Shown here: one piece after another, positions 1 to 7,999 of the stretch
Layout: every line of letters starts with the position of its first letter
How positions within the stretch are numbered: position 1 is the stretch's first letter
From: CAZDCD01 sp964503885
Lineage (GTDB): Bacteria > Bacteroidota > Bacteroidia > Bacteroidales > UBA10428
DNA length: 64,000 nt
Assembly: GCA_964503885.1 (NCBI GenBank)
Contig: CAZDCD010000024.1
Location: forward strand, 4,091-68,090
Reading direction: 5' to 3'
Program-made: the position numbers and the translations under genes
Notes under the pieces: generated by a model
What the model saw: the letters and a program-made list of their open reading frames with translations, nothing else
What the model was told of the DNA's origin: nothing
Databases searched by the model: none

Positions 1-1
1 T

Positions 2-331
2 GTAACTTACGACGGAAACAGGAAAGCCCAGGAGCTTGTAAACCGCATCTTTGAGGTGCGCGACGACTGGTGGCGGGGACTTGGAGTGATCAGAAACAGC
101 GGACTGAAGCTGAAACCCGAATTTGAAGCCTTTGATGCGGAAAAACAGTTCGGTATTACCACCCCACCGGATGCCGAACCTGAAGGATGCCTTTGCGGCG
201 AAGTATTAAAGGGAGTTCGGATCCCGACGGAATGCAAATTATTCGGCAAAGCCTGTACGCCTGAAAATCCCGTCGGCGCCTGCATGGTATCGGGCGAAGG
301 GGCATGCCAGGCGTTTTTCAGGTATGGATAA
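2..331 (+). CDS. hypD: HypD, hydrogenase maturation protein (C-terminal part)
   Basis: The reading frame is open from the left edge, so only the last 109 residues are present. HypD works with HypC as the scaffold on which the Fe(CN)2CO group of [NiFe] hydrogenases is assembled in the cytoplasm. The visible part carries the family's C-terminal cysteine pattern: GCLCGEVL, then a P-x-E-C-K-L-F-G-x-x-C-T-P-E-N-P stretch and GACMVSGEGAC, which hold the [4Fe-4S] ligands and the end of the family fold. It ends in TAA, 108 bases before hypE. The HypD-HypE order suits a hyp operon whose first genes (hypC, hypF and perhaps the [NiFe] subunits) lie to the left. The identification is firm; the start cannot be seen. 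Confidence 0.93.
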   Translation, partial: VTYDGNRKAQELVNRIFEVRDDWWRGLGVIRNSGLKLKPEFEAFDAEKQFGITTPPDAEPEGCLCGEVLKGVRIPTECKLFGKACTPENPVGACMVSGEGACQAFFRYG

Positions 332-439
332 CAGGGTAGTATTCAGTAATCGGTAATCGGTCCCGTCAGGACGGCAGACAGGCCTTGAACCTTTACTTTG
401 AACCTGCTTGCAGCGGCAAGCTTTGAACTTTGAACTCTC
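332..439. repeat. Short intergenic repeats and hairpins between hypD and hypE
   Basis: This spacer is built from repeated words: CAGTAATCGGTAATCGG at 344-360 and a run of TTTGAAC words at 386-436. It also holds two perfect small hairpins, CCGTC-AG-GACGG at 363-374 and GCTTGC-AGCG-GCAAGC at 405-420. No promoter box is clear, so hypE is probably read through from hypD. Similar word families occur in other spacers of the window (59515-59538 in reverse complement). Confidence 0.5.
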
Positions 440-1456
440 ATGAACCACGAATACATATTACTGGATCACGGAAGCGGCGGCAAAATGTCAGGAAAGCTGA
501 TCAGGGAGTGCTTTCTGCAGTACTTCGATAATCCTGCCCTGAATGCGCAGACCGATTCGGCCATTGTGGAAACCGGTAGCGGTTTCCTGGCTTATACTAC
601 CGATTCGTATGTGATCGATCCGCTGTTTTTCCCCGGCGGGGATATCGGCAAACTTGCTGTCTGCGGTACCGTAAACGATCTGTCGGTATCGGGTGCCGTA
701 CCGCTTTATATTTCGGCGGCATTCATCATCGAGGAGGGGTTGAGGATTAGCGACCTCATGCAGATCGCACGGTCAATGGCCGGAGAAGCCCGTAAAGCCG
801 GGGTGATGATCGTGACAGGAGATACCAAGGTGGTCGGAAAAGGGCAGTGCGATAAGCTGTTCATCAACACATCGGGAATGGGTGCGCTCGATCCCCGGCA
901 TAAGCATATCTCCGGCGGCGACTCCATCAGGCCGGGCGATGCAGTGCTTGTAAACGGCGATCTCGGCGATCATGCCATTGCCATACTGGGTGCCCGGGAG
1001 AACATACAGTTCGAAGAAGCGATCCTTTCGGATTGTACGTCGCTGAACTCGCTTATCCGCAAGATCCTTGATGCCGGCATTCGCGTGAAATTTATGCGCG
1101 ACCTGACCCGTGGCGGTCTTGCGACCGTTCTTGCCGAACTGGTTGATCGTAAACCATACGGGATAACAATTTCCGAAGCTGAGATCCCTGTTAAAGAATC
1201 GGTCAGGGGAACGTGTGAAATATTCGGGTTTGATCCGCTTTATCTTGCCAATGAAGGGAAATTTATTATCGTCGTCGGCCCGGAAGATACCGGAAGGGCT
1301 CTCGGCATCATGAGAAGCACACGTGAAGGAGCAGTCGCTGCAAAGATCGGTGAAATTGTTCCGGATCATGCCGGCAGGACCGTTATGCGTTCCATAACCG
1401 GAGGCAACAGAATGATCGATAAGCTCTCAGGCAGGCAGCTGCCCAGGATATGCTGA
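440..1456 (+). CDS. hypE: HypE, carbamoyl dehydratase of [NiFe] hydrogenase maturation
   Basis: HypE dehydrates the thiocarbamoyl group that HypF loads on its last cysteine, giving the thiocyanate that supplies the cyanide ligands of the [NiFe] active site. The protein is 338 residues, the usual size. It starts with the HGSGGK motif of the PurM-like ATP-binding fold (residues 10-15) and ends exactly in PRIC, the conserved tail whose terminal Cys338 carries the substrate. The RDLTRGG motif of the second half is also present. The ATG at 440 puts the HGSGGK motif at the expected distance from the N-terminus. It follows hypD and precedes hypA in the same direction. All the residues needed for activity appear intact. 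Confidence 0.96.
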   Translation: MNHEYILLDHGSGGKMSGKLIRECFLQYFDNPALNAQTDSAIVETGSGFLAYTTDSYVIDPLFFPGGDIGKLAVCGTVNDLSVSGAVPLYISAAFIIEEGLRISDLMQIARSMAGEARKAGVMIVTGDTKVVGKGQCDKLFINTSGMGALDPRHKHISGGDSIRPGDAVLVNGDLGDHAIAILGARENIQFEEAILSDCTSLNSLIRKILDAGIRVKFMRDLTRGGLATVLAELVDRKPYGITISEAEIPVKESVRGTCEIFGFDPLYLANEGKFIIVVGPEDTGRALGIMRSTREGAVAAKIGEIVPDHAGRTVMRSITGGNRMIDKLSGRQLPRIC

Positions 1457-1493
1457 ATCGTTGCATGACAATGAATAACCGGGATTTTCATGG

Positions 1494-1501
1494 TATATTT
1501 G
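1494..1501 (+). promoter_or_regulatory. Candidate -7 promoter box before hypA
   Basis: TATATTTG matches the Bacteroidota -7 consensus TAnnTTTG. It lies about 135 bases before the hypA start; a convincing -33 box is not visible. Transcription from here would give hypA a leader of roughly 130 bases. Confidence 0.4.
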
Positions 1502-1637
1502 CACCTGATTATTTTTTGAGACTATTTGGTTATTTTTTGCAGGCACTTTTCAGGCTTCAACAGGTTTAAAAGTTGTCGGTTTTCTTTGGAAGTCATATGC
1601 ACATATTCAGATAGAACACCACACAGGAGATGAGGTT

Positions 1638-1979
1638 ATGCATGAATTTTCAGTCGCTGAAAATATCGTTGAAATTGCGGTAGATACTGCCCTGGCCAAT
1701 AATGCCAATACCATACTGGAGTTAGAGATCGATATGGGCGAATTATCGGGTGTGGTATATGATGCGCTCGAATCGGCACTTGATATTGCCGTGCAGGGAA
1801 CGCTGGCAGAAAATGCCGCGATAAGCATACACCGGATCAAAGCCGAAGCCCTGTGCAGGAATTGCGGACAGCGGTTCTCACCGGAAGATCCCATATCTCC
1901 GTGTACGAATTGCGGATCGTTTGTGATCGATATCATCAGGGGCAAAGAATTGCGCATTAAGTCAATTAATATCGAATAA
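1638..1979 (+). CDS. hypA: HypA, nickel chaperone for hydrogenase maturation
   Basis: HypA binds Ni2+ and, with the GTPase HypB, inserts it into [NiFe] hydrogenase large subunits. At 113 residues it has the normal length. The nickel site is the N-terminal Met-His-Glu (His2, Glu3). The structural zinc site is made of two CxxC pairs: Cys73/Cys76 and Cys89/Cys92. The start is fixed by this N-terminal MHE, and an AGGAGATGAGG stretch directly before it is a good ribosome-binding site, uncommon in this phylum. The next gene is hypB, 53 bases downstream. The pair makes it likely that this organism has a nickel hydrogenase as well as the [FeFe] enzyme encoded next door. Confidence 0.96.
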   Translation: MHEFSVAENIVEIAVDTALANNANTILELEIDMGELSGVVYDALESALDIAVQGTLAENAAISIHRIKAEALCRNCGQRFSPEDPISPCTNCGSFVIDIIRGKELRIKSINIE

Positions 1980-2004
1980 TGTGGCATTCACCCATTTGAT
2001 TTTT

Positions 2005-2012
2005 TAACTTTG
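2005..2012 (+). promoter_or_regulatory. Candidate -7 promoter box before hypB
   Basis: TAACTTTG fits TAnnTTTG and lies 20 bases before the hypB ATG. The -33 region is weak, so this may only add to read-through from hypA. Confidence 0.4.
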
Positions 2013-2032
2013 CATTACCAAAGAAAAATACC

Positions 2033-2848
2033 ATGTGCGAAAATTGCGGATGCGGCGAAAGTGATAATTACCTGGTAACCATACCGGGAAAAGAGGGGCA
2101 TACCCATTCCCACGATCAGAATGATATCCATTACCATGACCATCCACACGATCATGGCCATAGTCATGACGGACACGATCATGAGCACCGCCATCCGCAT
2201 TCCAGACGCATTGAGATCGAAAAGGACGCCCTGTACAAAAATAACCTGGCTGCAGAACGCAACAGGGGATTTTTCGATGCAAAAGATATCCTGGCAATTA
2301 ACCTGGTGAGCTCGCCGGGATCGGGCAAAACAAGCCTTCTTGAAAAAACCATCAGCGAACTGAAAAACACTGTAAAATTTGCCGTGGTTGAAGGAGACCA
2401 GCAAACAACAAACGATGCCGACAGGATTCATGCCACCGGCGTGCCCGTGGTACAGGTAAATACCGGGAATGGATGCCATCTCGATGCGGCTATGGTGGGT
2501 GATGCCGTAAAAAACCTGAAAATAGCCGATCACTCGGTATTGATGATCGAAAATGTGGGCAACCTGGTCTGCCCTGCCCTGTTCGACCTCGGTGAAAAAT
2601 ACAGGGTGGTTATCGTAAGCGTTACCGAAGGGGAAGACAAACCCCTCAAATACCCCAACATGTTTCAGACATCGCAACTCTGCATATTGAACAAGACCGA
2701 CCTTGTGCCCTACCTCGACATTGATATTGCAAAAATGAAGGAGTATGCGCTGCAGGTAAACCATCATCTGGAATTTATGGAGTTATCGGTAAAGTCGGGC
2801 GAAGGATTTCAGGCGTGGATCGACTGGCTCAGATCGAAAACCGGCTGA
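2033..2848 (+). CDS. hypB: HypB, nickel-inserting GTPase with His-rich nickel store
   Basis: HypB hydrolyses GTP to drive nickel transfer from HypA into [NiFe] hydrogenase precursors. The 271-residue protein begins with a Cys-rich metal site (CENCGCG, residues 2-8). A histidine-rich stretch follows, with 15 His between residues 23 and 56, as in HypB proteins that also store nickel. The G domain follows with the P-loop SSPGSGKTS (about 93-101), the metal-binding CHLDA motif of the G domain and NKTDL for guanine recognition. It is the last gene of the hyp group; a hairpin terminator begins inside its last codons. Family and function are clear. The length of the His tract may reflect nickel buffering, which is an inference. 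Confidence 0.96.
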   Translation: MCENCGCGESDNYLVTIPGKEGHTHSHDQNDIHYHDHPHDHGHSHDGHDHEHRHPHSRRIEIEKDALYKNNLAAERNRGFFDAKDILAINLVSSPGSGKTSLLEKTISELKNTVKFAVVEGDQQTTNDADRIHATGVPVVQVNTGNGCHLDAAMVGDAVKNLKIADHSVLMIENVGNLVCPALFDLGEKYRVVIVSVTEGEDKPLKYPNMFQTSQLCILNKTDLVPYLDIDIAKMKEYALQVNHHLEFMELSVKSGEGFQAWIDWLRSKTG

Positions 2849-2859
2849 ACCGGTTTTTT
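2837..2859 (+). terminator. Intrinsic terminator overlapping the hypB stop
   Basis: The arms AAAACCGG and CCGGTTTT are perfect complements around a 5-base loop (CTGAA), followed at once by a T run. The stem includes the hypB stop codon. It separates the hyp group from the [FeFe] hydrogenase operon. Confidence 0.75.
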
Positions 2860-3209
2860 CACGTTACCCCTGCCAAAAGCAATCACATCTGCATACTTTC
2901 CTGTTTTAAACAGATCGGCTTTATAAGTCCGATACTATTTAGAACCATTACATATTATGCATTTGTTGCATGTATTGTTATAATAATAACATATTTGTTG
3001 TTATTTTTGTAACATATAAATGCTATGCACATACACCGAATATTCTGAACGCAAACAAATCCAATAATCAGGTTTTTGCATACTCCCCGCATACTGTTAA
3101 GATCGACCGGAGAATTATTCAATGAAGTATGCGCCTGGCAGGACGCAGAAACAGCAAAACCTTTTACAGCAGAACGGGTATAGAAGGAATGGAACCAAAA
3201 AAACAGGAT
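2860..3209. promoter_or_regulatory. Control region of the [FeFe] hydrogenase operon
   Basis: About 350 bases without a credible gene. The middle (2940-3025) is very AT-rich and holds two palindromes listed separately. No perfect TAnnTTTG box with a matched -33 was found, so the transcription start is unknown. Short open frames from 3122 and 3129 have no recognisable protein features and are taken as leader sequence. Confidence 0.45.
2976..3014. promoter_or_regulatory. Two tandem TGTTA-N6-TAACA operators (CRP/FNR type)
   Basis: Two 16-base palindromes with identical arms are present: TGTTA-TAATAA-TAACA at 2976-2991 and TGTTA-TTTTTG-TAACA at 2999-3014. Their centres are 23 bases apart, about two helix turns, so two dimers could bind the same face. 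Arms of this kind with a 6-base spacer are typical of CRP/FNR-family regulators, including HcpR-like redox or nitrosative-stress sensors of anaerobes. The regulator itself is not in the window. Function is inferred from symmetry and position before a hydrogenase operon. Confidence 0.5.
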
Positions 3210-3599
3210 ATGGCAAAAGTAAGGAGTATACAGGAGTTACAAAAAATGCGGCAGAAGCTTGCCGCAACCTCGCCGGAAAGCGGCAGGCATACCGGTACGG
3301 TTGCCATTAAAGTGGCCATGGCTACCTGCTCGATCGCCTCAGGATCAAAAGACATCCTGGATTTTATTATGGATGCGCTCGAAAAACGCAGCATTGATGC
3401 AAAGGTCACGAAGACCGGGTGCATGGGATATTGTTATGCAGAACCTACGGTTGAGGTCACCCTGCCGGACAGCAAACCGGTTATTTTCGGGTATGTGAAC
3501 CGCAGGAGAGCCGATGATATTATTGAAAAATACATAAAAAACAAAGAACTGATTGATGGGATCATCCCTCAGAATTACGAGTCAGTCTATAACTTATAA
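3210..3599 (+). CDS. HndB-like thioredoxin-fold [2Fe-2S] ferredoxin
   Basis: A small electron-transfer protein of the (2Fe-2S) ferredoxin / HndB family, which occurs with NAD(P)-linked [FeFe] hydrogenases. From the ATG at 3210 it has 129 residues. A short N-terminal helix (MAKVRSIQELQKMRQK) leads into the thioredoxin-like domain with the family cysteines MATCSIASGS and TGCMGYC. An upstream ATG at 3189 would add seven residues, but relatives begin like MAKIKSLEEL, so 3210 is preferred. It opens the hydrogenase operon and sits 16 bases before hydB. It probably passes electrons within, or to and from, the HydABC complex; its partner is not shown by sequence. Confidence 0.85.
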   Translation: MAKVRSIQELQKMRQKLAATSPESGRHTGTVAIKVAMATCSIASGSKDILDFIMDALEKRSIDAKVTKTGCMGYCYAEPTVEVTLPDSKPVIFGYVNRRRADDIIEKYIKNKELIDGIIPQNYESVYNL

Positions 3600-3615
3600 A
3601 ACAGTACACCAAATT

Positions 3616-5403
3616 ATGCCTGAATATAAAATTCACCTGCTGGTTTGTGACGGTGCAGGGTGCAAATCCCGCGAAAGCGAGCTTGTATACGACAACCTCA
3701 AAACCGGAATCAGGAATCAGGGATTGGAGGATTACGCGAAAGTTGTCCGCGCCGGATGTTTCGGGCTGTGCGAACACGGTCCGGTTGTCAAAGTGATGCC
3801 CGACGAAACCTATTACCTGCAGGTCAAACCCGGAGATGCCGGCGTGATTGTCGGGGAGCATATCGTGAAAGGGGAAAAAGCAATGCAGATCAACCATTTC
3901 GATGCTGCAGAAGCCACACAGAATAAGTCATCCGGAACCATACGGAAAAAGCAGATCAGGATTGCACTCCGGAATTGCGGAATTATCGATCCGGAAAATA
4001 TCGATGAGTATATTGCACGCCACGGATACGAAGCATTGGGCAAGGTTCTTGGCAGCATGACCCCGGAACAGACCATAAAGGTTGTTAAGGATTCGGGATT
4101 GCGCGGAAGAGGCGGTGCGGGATTTTCTGCAGGATTGAAATGGGAGCTCGCCAGGAACAATCAGGCCGACCAGAAATATGTAGTATGCAATGCCGATGAA
4201 GGAGATCCCGGGGCATTCATGGACAGGTCGATCCTGGAGGGCGATCCGCATTCTGTCCTCGAAGCGATGGCCATATGCGGTTACTGCATCGGTGCCACGA
4301 AAGGATTGATATACATCAGGGCCGAATACCCCCTGGCCATTGAAAGGCTTAAAAAATCTATGAACCAGGCCAACGAATGCGGGTTGCTGGGCAAAAATAT
4401 TCTGGGTTTGGGATTCGATTTTGAGATTGAACTGAGGTATGGTGCGGGTGCGTTTGTCTGCGGGGAAGAAACAGCGCTTATCCAATCCATGGAGGGCGGA
4501 AGAGGCGAACCCAGGCTTAAACCGCCGTTCCCTGCGGAATCAGGGTATCTCGGTAAACCCACCAACGTAAACAATGTGGAAACTTACGCCAACGTGCCTA
4601 TCATAATACTTAATGGACAGGAGTGGTTCAGCAGCATAGGAACGGCTAAATCAAAAGGCACGAAAGTATTCGCACTGGCCGGAAAAATAAACAATGTGGG
4701 ACTCATCGAAGTGCCGATGGGGATAACACTTCGTGAGGTAATTTTCGAGATCGGCGGAGGCATTAAGAACGGGAAAAAATTCAAAGCAGTGCAGACCGGC
4801 GGTCCTTCGGGTGGCTGCCTGACTGAAAAACATCTCGATATTCCGATTGATTATGAGAACCTTGTTGCCATTGGCTCAATGATGGGATCGGGCGGGATGA
4901 TCGTAATGGATGAAGACGATTGTATGGTGGATATGGCCAAGTTTTTCCTGGAGTTCACCGTGGAAGAATCGTGCGGAAAGTGCACGCCCTGCCGGATCGG
5001 AAACAAAAGGCTGCATGAACTGCTCGAACGGATCTGCAAAGGTAACGGGGCACACGAAGACCTCGAGCGACTAAAGAACCTTGGCCTTGTCATTAAGGAC
5101 GCGTCGCTGTGCAATCTTGGCCAGTCGTCGCCAAATCCGGTATTGTCGATGATGGAACACTTCAGAGAAGAATACATAGCGCATGTCACCGATAAAAAAT
5201 GTCCGGCAGGTGTCTGCAAAGCCATGATGGTTTATGAGGTGGTGGATGAGAATTGTGTAGGATGCATGGCCTGTGCAAGGGCATGCCCCGTTGGCGCCAT
5301 CACCGGTGAGCGCAAGGAAGTTCATAAAATCGATACCAGGCTTTGTATAAAATGCGGGGCATGCCTCGACAGGTGTAAATTCAATGCGATAATTGTCAAT
5401 TAA
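3616..5403 (+). CDS. hydB: HydB, NuoF-like flavin subunit of bifurcating [FeFe] hydrogenase
   Basis: This 595-residue subunit carries FMN and binds NAD(H); in HydABC enzymes it is where electrons split or merge between NADH and ferredoxin. Domains in order: an N-terminal thioredoxin-like [2Fe-2S] domain (CDGAGC and CFGLC), the NuoF core with the flavin/nucleotide loop GRGGAGF, an SLBB domain, the NuoF 4Fe-4S motif SCGKCTPCR, and a C-terminal pair of ferredoxin [4Fe-4S] sites (CVGCMACARAC, CIKCGACLDRC). This four-part layout separates HydB from plain complex I NuoF. The ATG at 3616 gives the normal N-terminus; the earlier frame opening lacks family similarity. hydA starts 10 bases after the stop. 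Confidence 0.95.
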   Translation: MPEYKIHLLVCDGAGCKSRESELVYDNLKTGIRNQGLEDYAKVVRAGCFGLCEHGPVVKVMPDETYYLQVKPGDAGVIVGEHIVKGEKAMQINHFDAAEATQNKSSGTIRKKQIRIALRNCGIIDPENIDEYIARHGYEALGKVLGSMTPEQTIKVVKDSGLRGRGGAGFSAGLKWELARNNQADQKYVVCNADEGDPGAFMDRSILEGDPHSVLEAMAICGYCIGATKGLIYIRAEYPLAIERLKKSMNQANECGLLGKNILGLGFDFEIELRYGAGAFVCGEETALIQSMEGGRGEPRLKPPFPAESGYLGKPTNVNNVETYANVPIIILNGQEWFSSIGTAKSKGTKVFALAGKINNVGLIEVPMGITLREVIFEIGGGIKNGKKFKAVQTGGPSGGCLTEKHLDIPIDYENLVAIGSMMGSGGMIVMDEDDCMVDMAKFFLEFTVEESCGKCTPCRIGNKRLHELLERICKGNGAHEDLERLKNLGLVIKDASLCNLGQSSPNPVLSMMEHFREEYIAHVTDKKCPAGVCKAMMVYEVVDENCVGCMACARACPVGAITGERKEVHKIDTRLCIKCGACLDRCKFNAIIVN

Positions 5404-5413
5404 TCATTTGAAT

Positions 5414-7189
5414 ATGGAAACGGTTAAACTTACGATAGACAATAAGGTGGTCGAGGCAGAAAAAAATACGACCATATACAAGGCAGCCAAACAGGTCGGG
5501 GTCGATATCCCGGTCCTTTGTTATATGGACCTTCATGACCTGCACATCGAACATAAACCCGGCGGATGCAGGATCTGCGTGGTTGAGGTGGAGGGACGCC
5601 GAAGTCTGGCCCCCGCCTGTTCAACGGATGTTTATGAAGGAATGGTTGTAAACACGCATTCCATCAGGGCGCTGAATGCCCGACGTATTGTAATGGAGCT
5701 CATCCTGTCTGATCACCCTAAGGATTGCCTGGTATGCGCCAAATCGGGCAACTGCGACCTGCAGAATATGGCTGAAAAACTGGGTATACGTGAAATACCT
5801 TACCAGGAAATTTCTGAAATTTCAACGTACAGGACCGATTTCTCACCGTCGATCATCCGCAACATGGATAAATGCATTATGTGCCGGAGGTGTGAAACCA
5901 TGTGCAACGAATTCCAGACTGTTGGTGCATTGTCTGCAGTAAACCGGGGATTTATGGCGGTGGTTGCCCCTGCATTTGAAATGGACCTTGAAGATTCGGT
6001 TTGTACATACTGCGGTCAGTGTGTTGCTGTGTGCCCGACTGCAGCGCTGACCGAGGTCGACCATACCAACCGCCTGATCCGTGACCTTTCAAACCCGGCC
6101 AAAACGGTTATTGTTCAGACAGCGCCTGCGGTCAGAGCTGCGCTGGGCGAGTCTTTCGGTATGCCGGCCGGCAGCCTGGTAACGGGTAAAATGGTATCGG
6201 CCCTGAGACGACTGGGTATTAAATATGTATTCGATACTGATTTTGCAGCCGATCTTACCATTATGGAAGAAGGATCGGAATTGCTGGATAGGATATCGAG
6301 GCATCTTAAAGGCGATACGGATGTTAAACTCCCGATACTTACATCATGTTGTCCGGGCTGGGTGAATTTTTTCGAATCCCAGTTTACCGACATGCTTGAT
6401 ATACCTTCCACTGCCAGGTCGCCACAGCAAATGTTCGGGGCCATAGCGAAAAGTTATTTCGCCCAGAAAATAGGCGTAAAGAGGGAGGATCTTATCGTAG
6501 TTTCGATAATGCCCTGCCTGGCAAAGAAATATGAATGCCAGCGCGATGAATTCAAAGTAAACGGCAACCCCGATGTCGATTATTCCATCTCCACCCGTGA
6601 ACTGGCCACACTAATAAAGCGTGCGAACATAGACTTCGGTTCGCTTCCGGATGATGATTTTGATGTTCCGCTCGGTGAATCTTCAGGCGCCGGCGTTATT
6701 TTCGGGGCAACAGGAGGTGTTATCGAGGCTGCCGTGCGCACTGCCTATGAGCTGTATACCGGGAAAAGCCTTGAAAAAGTTGATTTCAGGGAACTCAGGG
6801 GAATGGAAGGGATCAGGCAGGCCACAATAGATTTTAACGGTACAGGTGTAAATATTGGCATTGCCCATGGACTCGGAAAAGCAAGGGAATTACTGGAGAG
6901 CATACGTAAAGGTGAAAACCGGTTCCATGCCATTGAGATCATGGCCTGTCCCGGAGGATGTATCGGTGGCGGAGGGCAGCCGTTACACCACGGCAAGACC
7001 GGGATCCTCCTGAAACGGATGGAAGCCCTTTATCTCGAAGACAGGAACAAGCCCATCAGAAAATCACACGAAAATCCGTATATCATCAAACTGTACGAGG
7101 AATTTCTGGGCAAACCCCTGAGCGACAAGTCCCATAAACTTTTACACACACATTATGTCGACAGGAGCAAGAAAATCATCTATATCTGA
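5414..7189 (+). CDS. hydA: HydA, catalytic subunit of trimeric [FeFe] hydrogenase
   Basis: This 591-residue enzyme makes or oxidises H2. A plant-type [2Fe-2S] domain comes first (Cys36, 52, 55, 69), then the His-Cys3 [4Fe-4S] site (His101, Cys105, 108, 114) and two ferredoxin [4Fe-4S] sites (from Cys154 and Cys197). The H-cluster domain has all three signatures: TSCCPGW (310-316), MPCLAKKYE (366-374) and MACPGGC with IGGGGQP (510-523). The H-cluster ligands Cys313, 368, 512 and 516 and the proton-relay Cys312 are present. A small-subunit-like helical tail follows. The complete motif set predicts an active group A enzyme. The ATG at 5414 is chosen over a TTG that would overlap hydB. Maturation needs HydE, F and G; only hydE is in the window. 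Confidence 0.97.
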   Translation: METVKLTIDNKVVEAEKNTTIYKAAKQVGVDIPVLCYMDLHDLHIEHKPGGCRICVVEVEGRRSLAPACSTDVYEGMVVNTHSIRALNARRIVMELILSDHPKDCLVCAKSGNCDLQNMAEKLGIREIPYQEISEISTYRTDFSPSIIRNMDKCIMCRRCETMCNEFQTVGALSAVNRGFMAVVAPAFEMDLEDSVCTYCGQCVAVCPTAALTEVDHTNRLIRDLSNPAKTVIVQTAPAVRAALGESFGMPAGSLVTGKMVSALRRLGIKYVFDTDFAADLTIMEEGSELLDRISRHLKGDTDVKLPILTSCCPGWVNFFESQFTDMLDIPSTARSPQQMFGAIAKSYFAQKIGVKREDLIVVSIMPCLAKKYECQRDEFKVNGNPDVDYSISTRELATLIKRANIDFGSLPDDDFDVPLGESSGAGVIFGATGGVIEAAVRTAYELYTGKSLEKVDFRELRGMEGIRQATIDFNGTGVNIGIAHGLGKARELLESIRKGENRFHAIEIMACPGGCIGGGGQPLHHGKTGILLKRMEALYLEDRNKPIRKSHENPYIIKLYEEFLGKPLSDKSHKLLHTHYVDRSKKIIYI

Positions 7190-7217
7190 TTGTTGGTTTA
7201 ACTGAAAATAAGGTATT

Positions 7218-7706
7218 ATGTCAAATATAAAAGTCGAGCTTAAGAAGAGCCAGGTTGAAAAGATAAAGGAGATGTGCAGATCTTTTGACGCTGATCCGGG
7301 TGAACTCATCAATATACTGCACAAGGTTCAGGGATCATTCGGCTATCTTCCTGCAGAGGTCCAGGAAGTTATTGCCAGGGAACTGAATATTCCGGTGGCA
7401 AAAGTATACGGTGTGGTTACATTTTATTCCTTCTTCAGCATGATCCCGAAAGGGAAGTTCCCGATTTCGGTGTGCACGGGTACAGCCTGTTATGTACGCG
7501 GAGCTGAAACAGTACTGCAGGAATTCAAAAAGGAGCTGAAACTTGAAGTGGGAGAAACCACAGACAATGGCAAATTCTCGATCAATTGCCTTCGGTGCGT
7601 GGGTGCATGCGGATTGGCTCCTGTGGTTATGGTTGGGGACAAAACATACGGAAGAGTATCGCCCGAGATGGTTAAAGACATAATCAGCGAGTACAGGGAA
7701 GTATAA
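7218..7706 (+). CDS. hydC: HydC, NuoE-like [2Fe-2S] subunit of the hydrogenase
   Basis: A 162-residue NuoE/24-kDa-like subunit that completes the HydABC complex with HydB and HydA. An N-terminal helical bundle (NILHKVQGSFGYLP) precedes a thioredoxin-like fold with the four [2Fe-2S] ligands in CTGTAC and CVGAC. Length and motifs are typical. It lies 28 bases after hydA and is followed by a strong terminator, so it ends the operon. The order here is B-A-C, with an HndB-like gene in front. Confidence 0.94.
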   Translation: MSNIKVELKKSQVEKIKEMCRSFDADPGELINILHKVQGSFGYLPAEVQEVIARELNIPVAKVYGVVTFYSFFSMIPKGKFPISVCTGTACYVRGAETVLQEFKKELKLEVGETTDNGKFSINCLRCVGACGLAPVVMVGDKTYGRVSPEMVKDIISEYREV

Positions 7707-7730
7707 CCAGAGCATATTGGGGTTGGTAAG

Positions 7731-7762
7731 AAGGGGTATTTCCATACGGGAAGCCCCTTTTT
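7731..7762 (+). terminator. Intrinsic terminator of the hydrogenase operon
   Basis: Outer arms AAGGGG and CCCCTT enclose an inner stem TTTCC-ATAC-GGGAA, and the right arm runs into TTTTT. It lies 25 bases past the hydC stop. Confidence 0.8.
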
Positions 7763-7816
7763 CATGCATACCAACAGCCGGTTACCCGAAACCGGAAACA
7801 GTGTGAGAAAATAGTG

Positions 7817-7824
7817 TACCTTTG
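7817..7824 (+). promoter_or_regulatory. -7 promoter box for the aro genes
   Basis: TACCTTTG, followed by CA, is an excellent TAnnTTTG match. A promoter here would produce a leader of about 170 bases before aroA. The -33 region is not a good match. Confidence 0.5.
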
Positions 7825-7885
7825 CAATATCCTGACTGCCGTGGATTTTAATAAAACTTATGCCTGAACAGGATTATTCGTAAGT

Positions 7886-7963
7886 ATGGACTGGTATGCA
7901 AAATTAGGCACTCGCGAATACAAAAAAAATGGTGATGCATATTTATATCGTTTTGACAAATAA
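7886..7963 (+). CDS. Possible aromatic-rich leader peptide before aroA
   Basis: An ATG-started frame of 25 codons (MDWYAKLGTREYKKNGDAYL, then YRFDK and a TAA stop) with one Trp, four Tyr and one Phe: six aromatic residues in 25. It lies between a good -7 box and aroA, the first of three genes that lead to and include chorismate synthesis. This is what a translation-coupled leader peptide would look like. The aromatic codons are not clustered in a run, and no terminator/antiterminator pair is evident, so it could be chance. No homologue is recognised. Confidence 0.25.
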   Translation: MDWYAKLGTREYKKNGDAYLYRFDK

Positions 7964-7999
7964 TTATGTTTAACTAAATTCGTCGAAAATTTAACCCGG

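Noticed and set aside
773..1369. Minus-strand frame of 198 codons inside hypE
   Set aside because: It is antisense to a clearly functional hypE and has no recognisable domain.
3122..3310. Short frame before and over the HndB-like gene
   Set aside because: It overlaps the real gene in another frame and has no family features.
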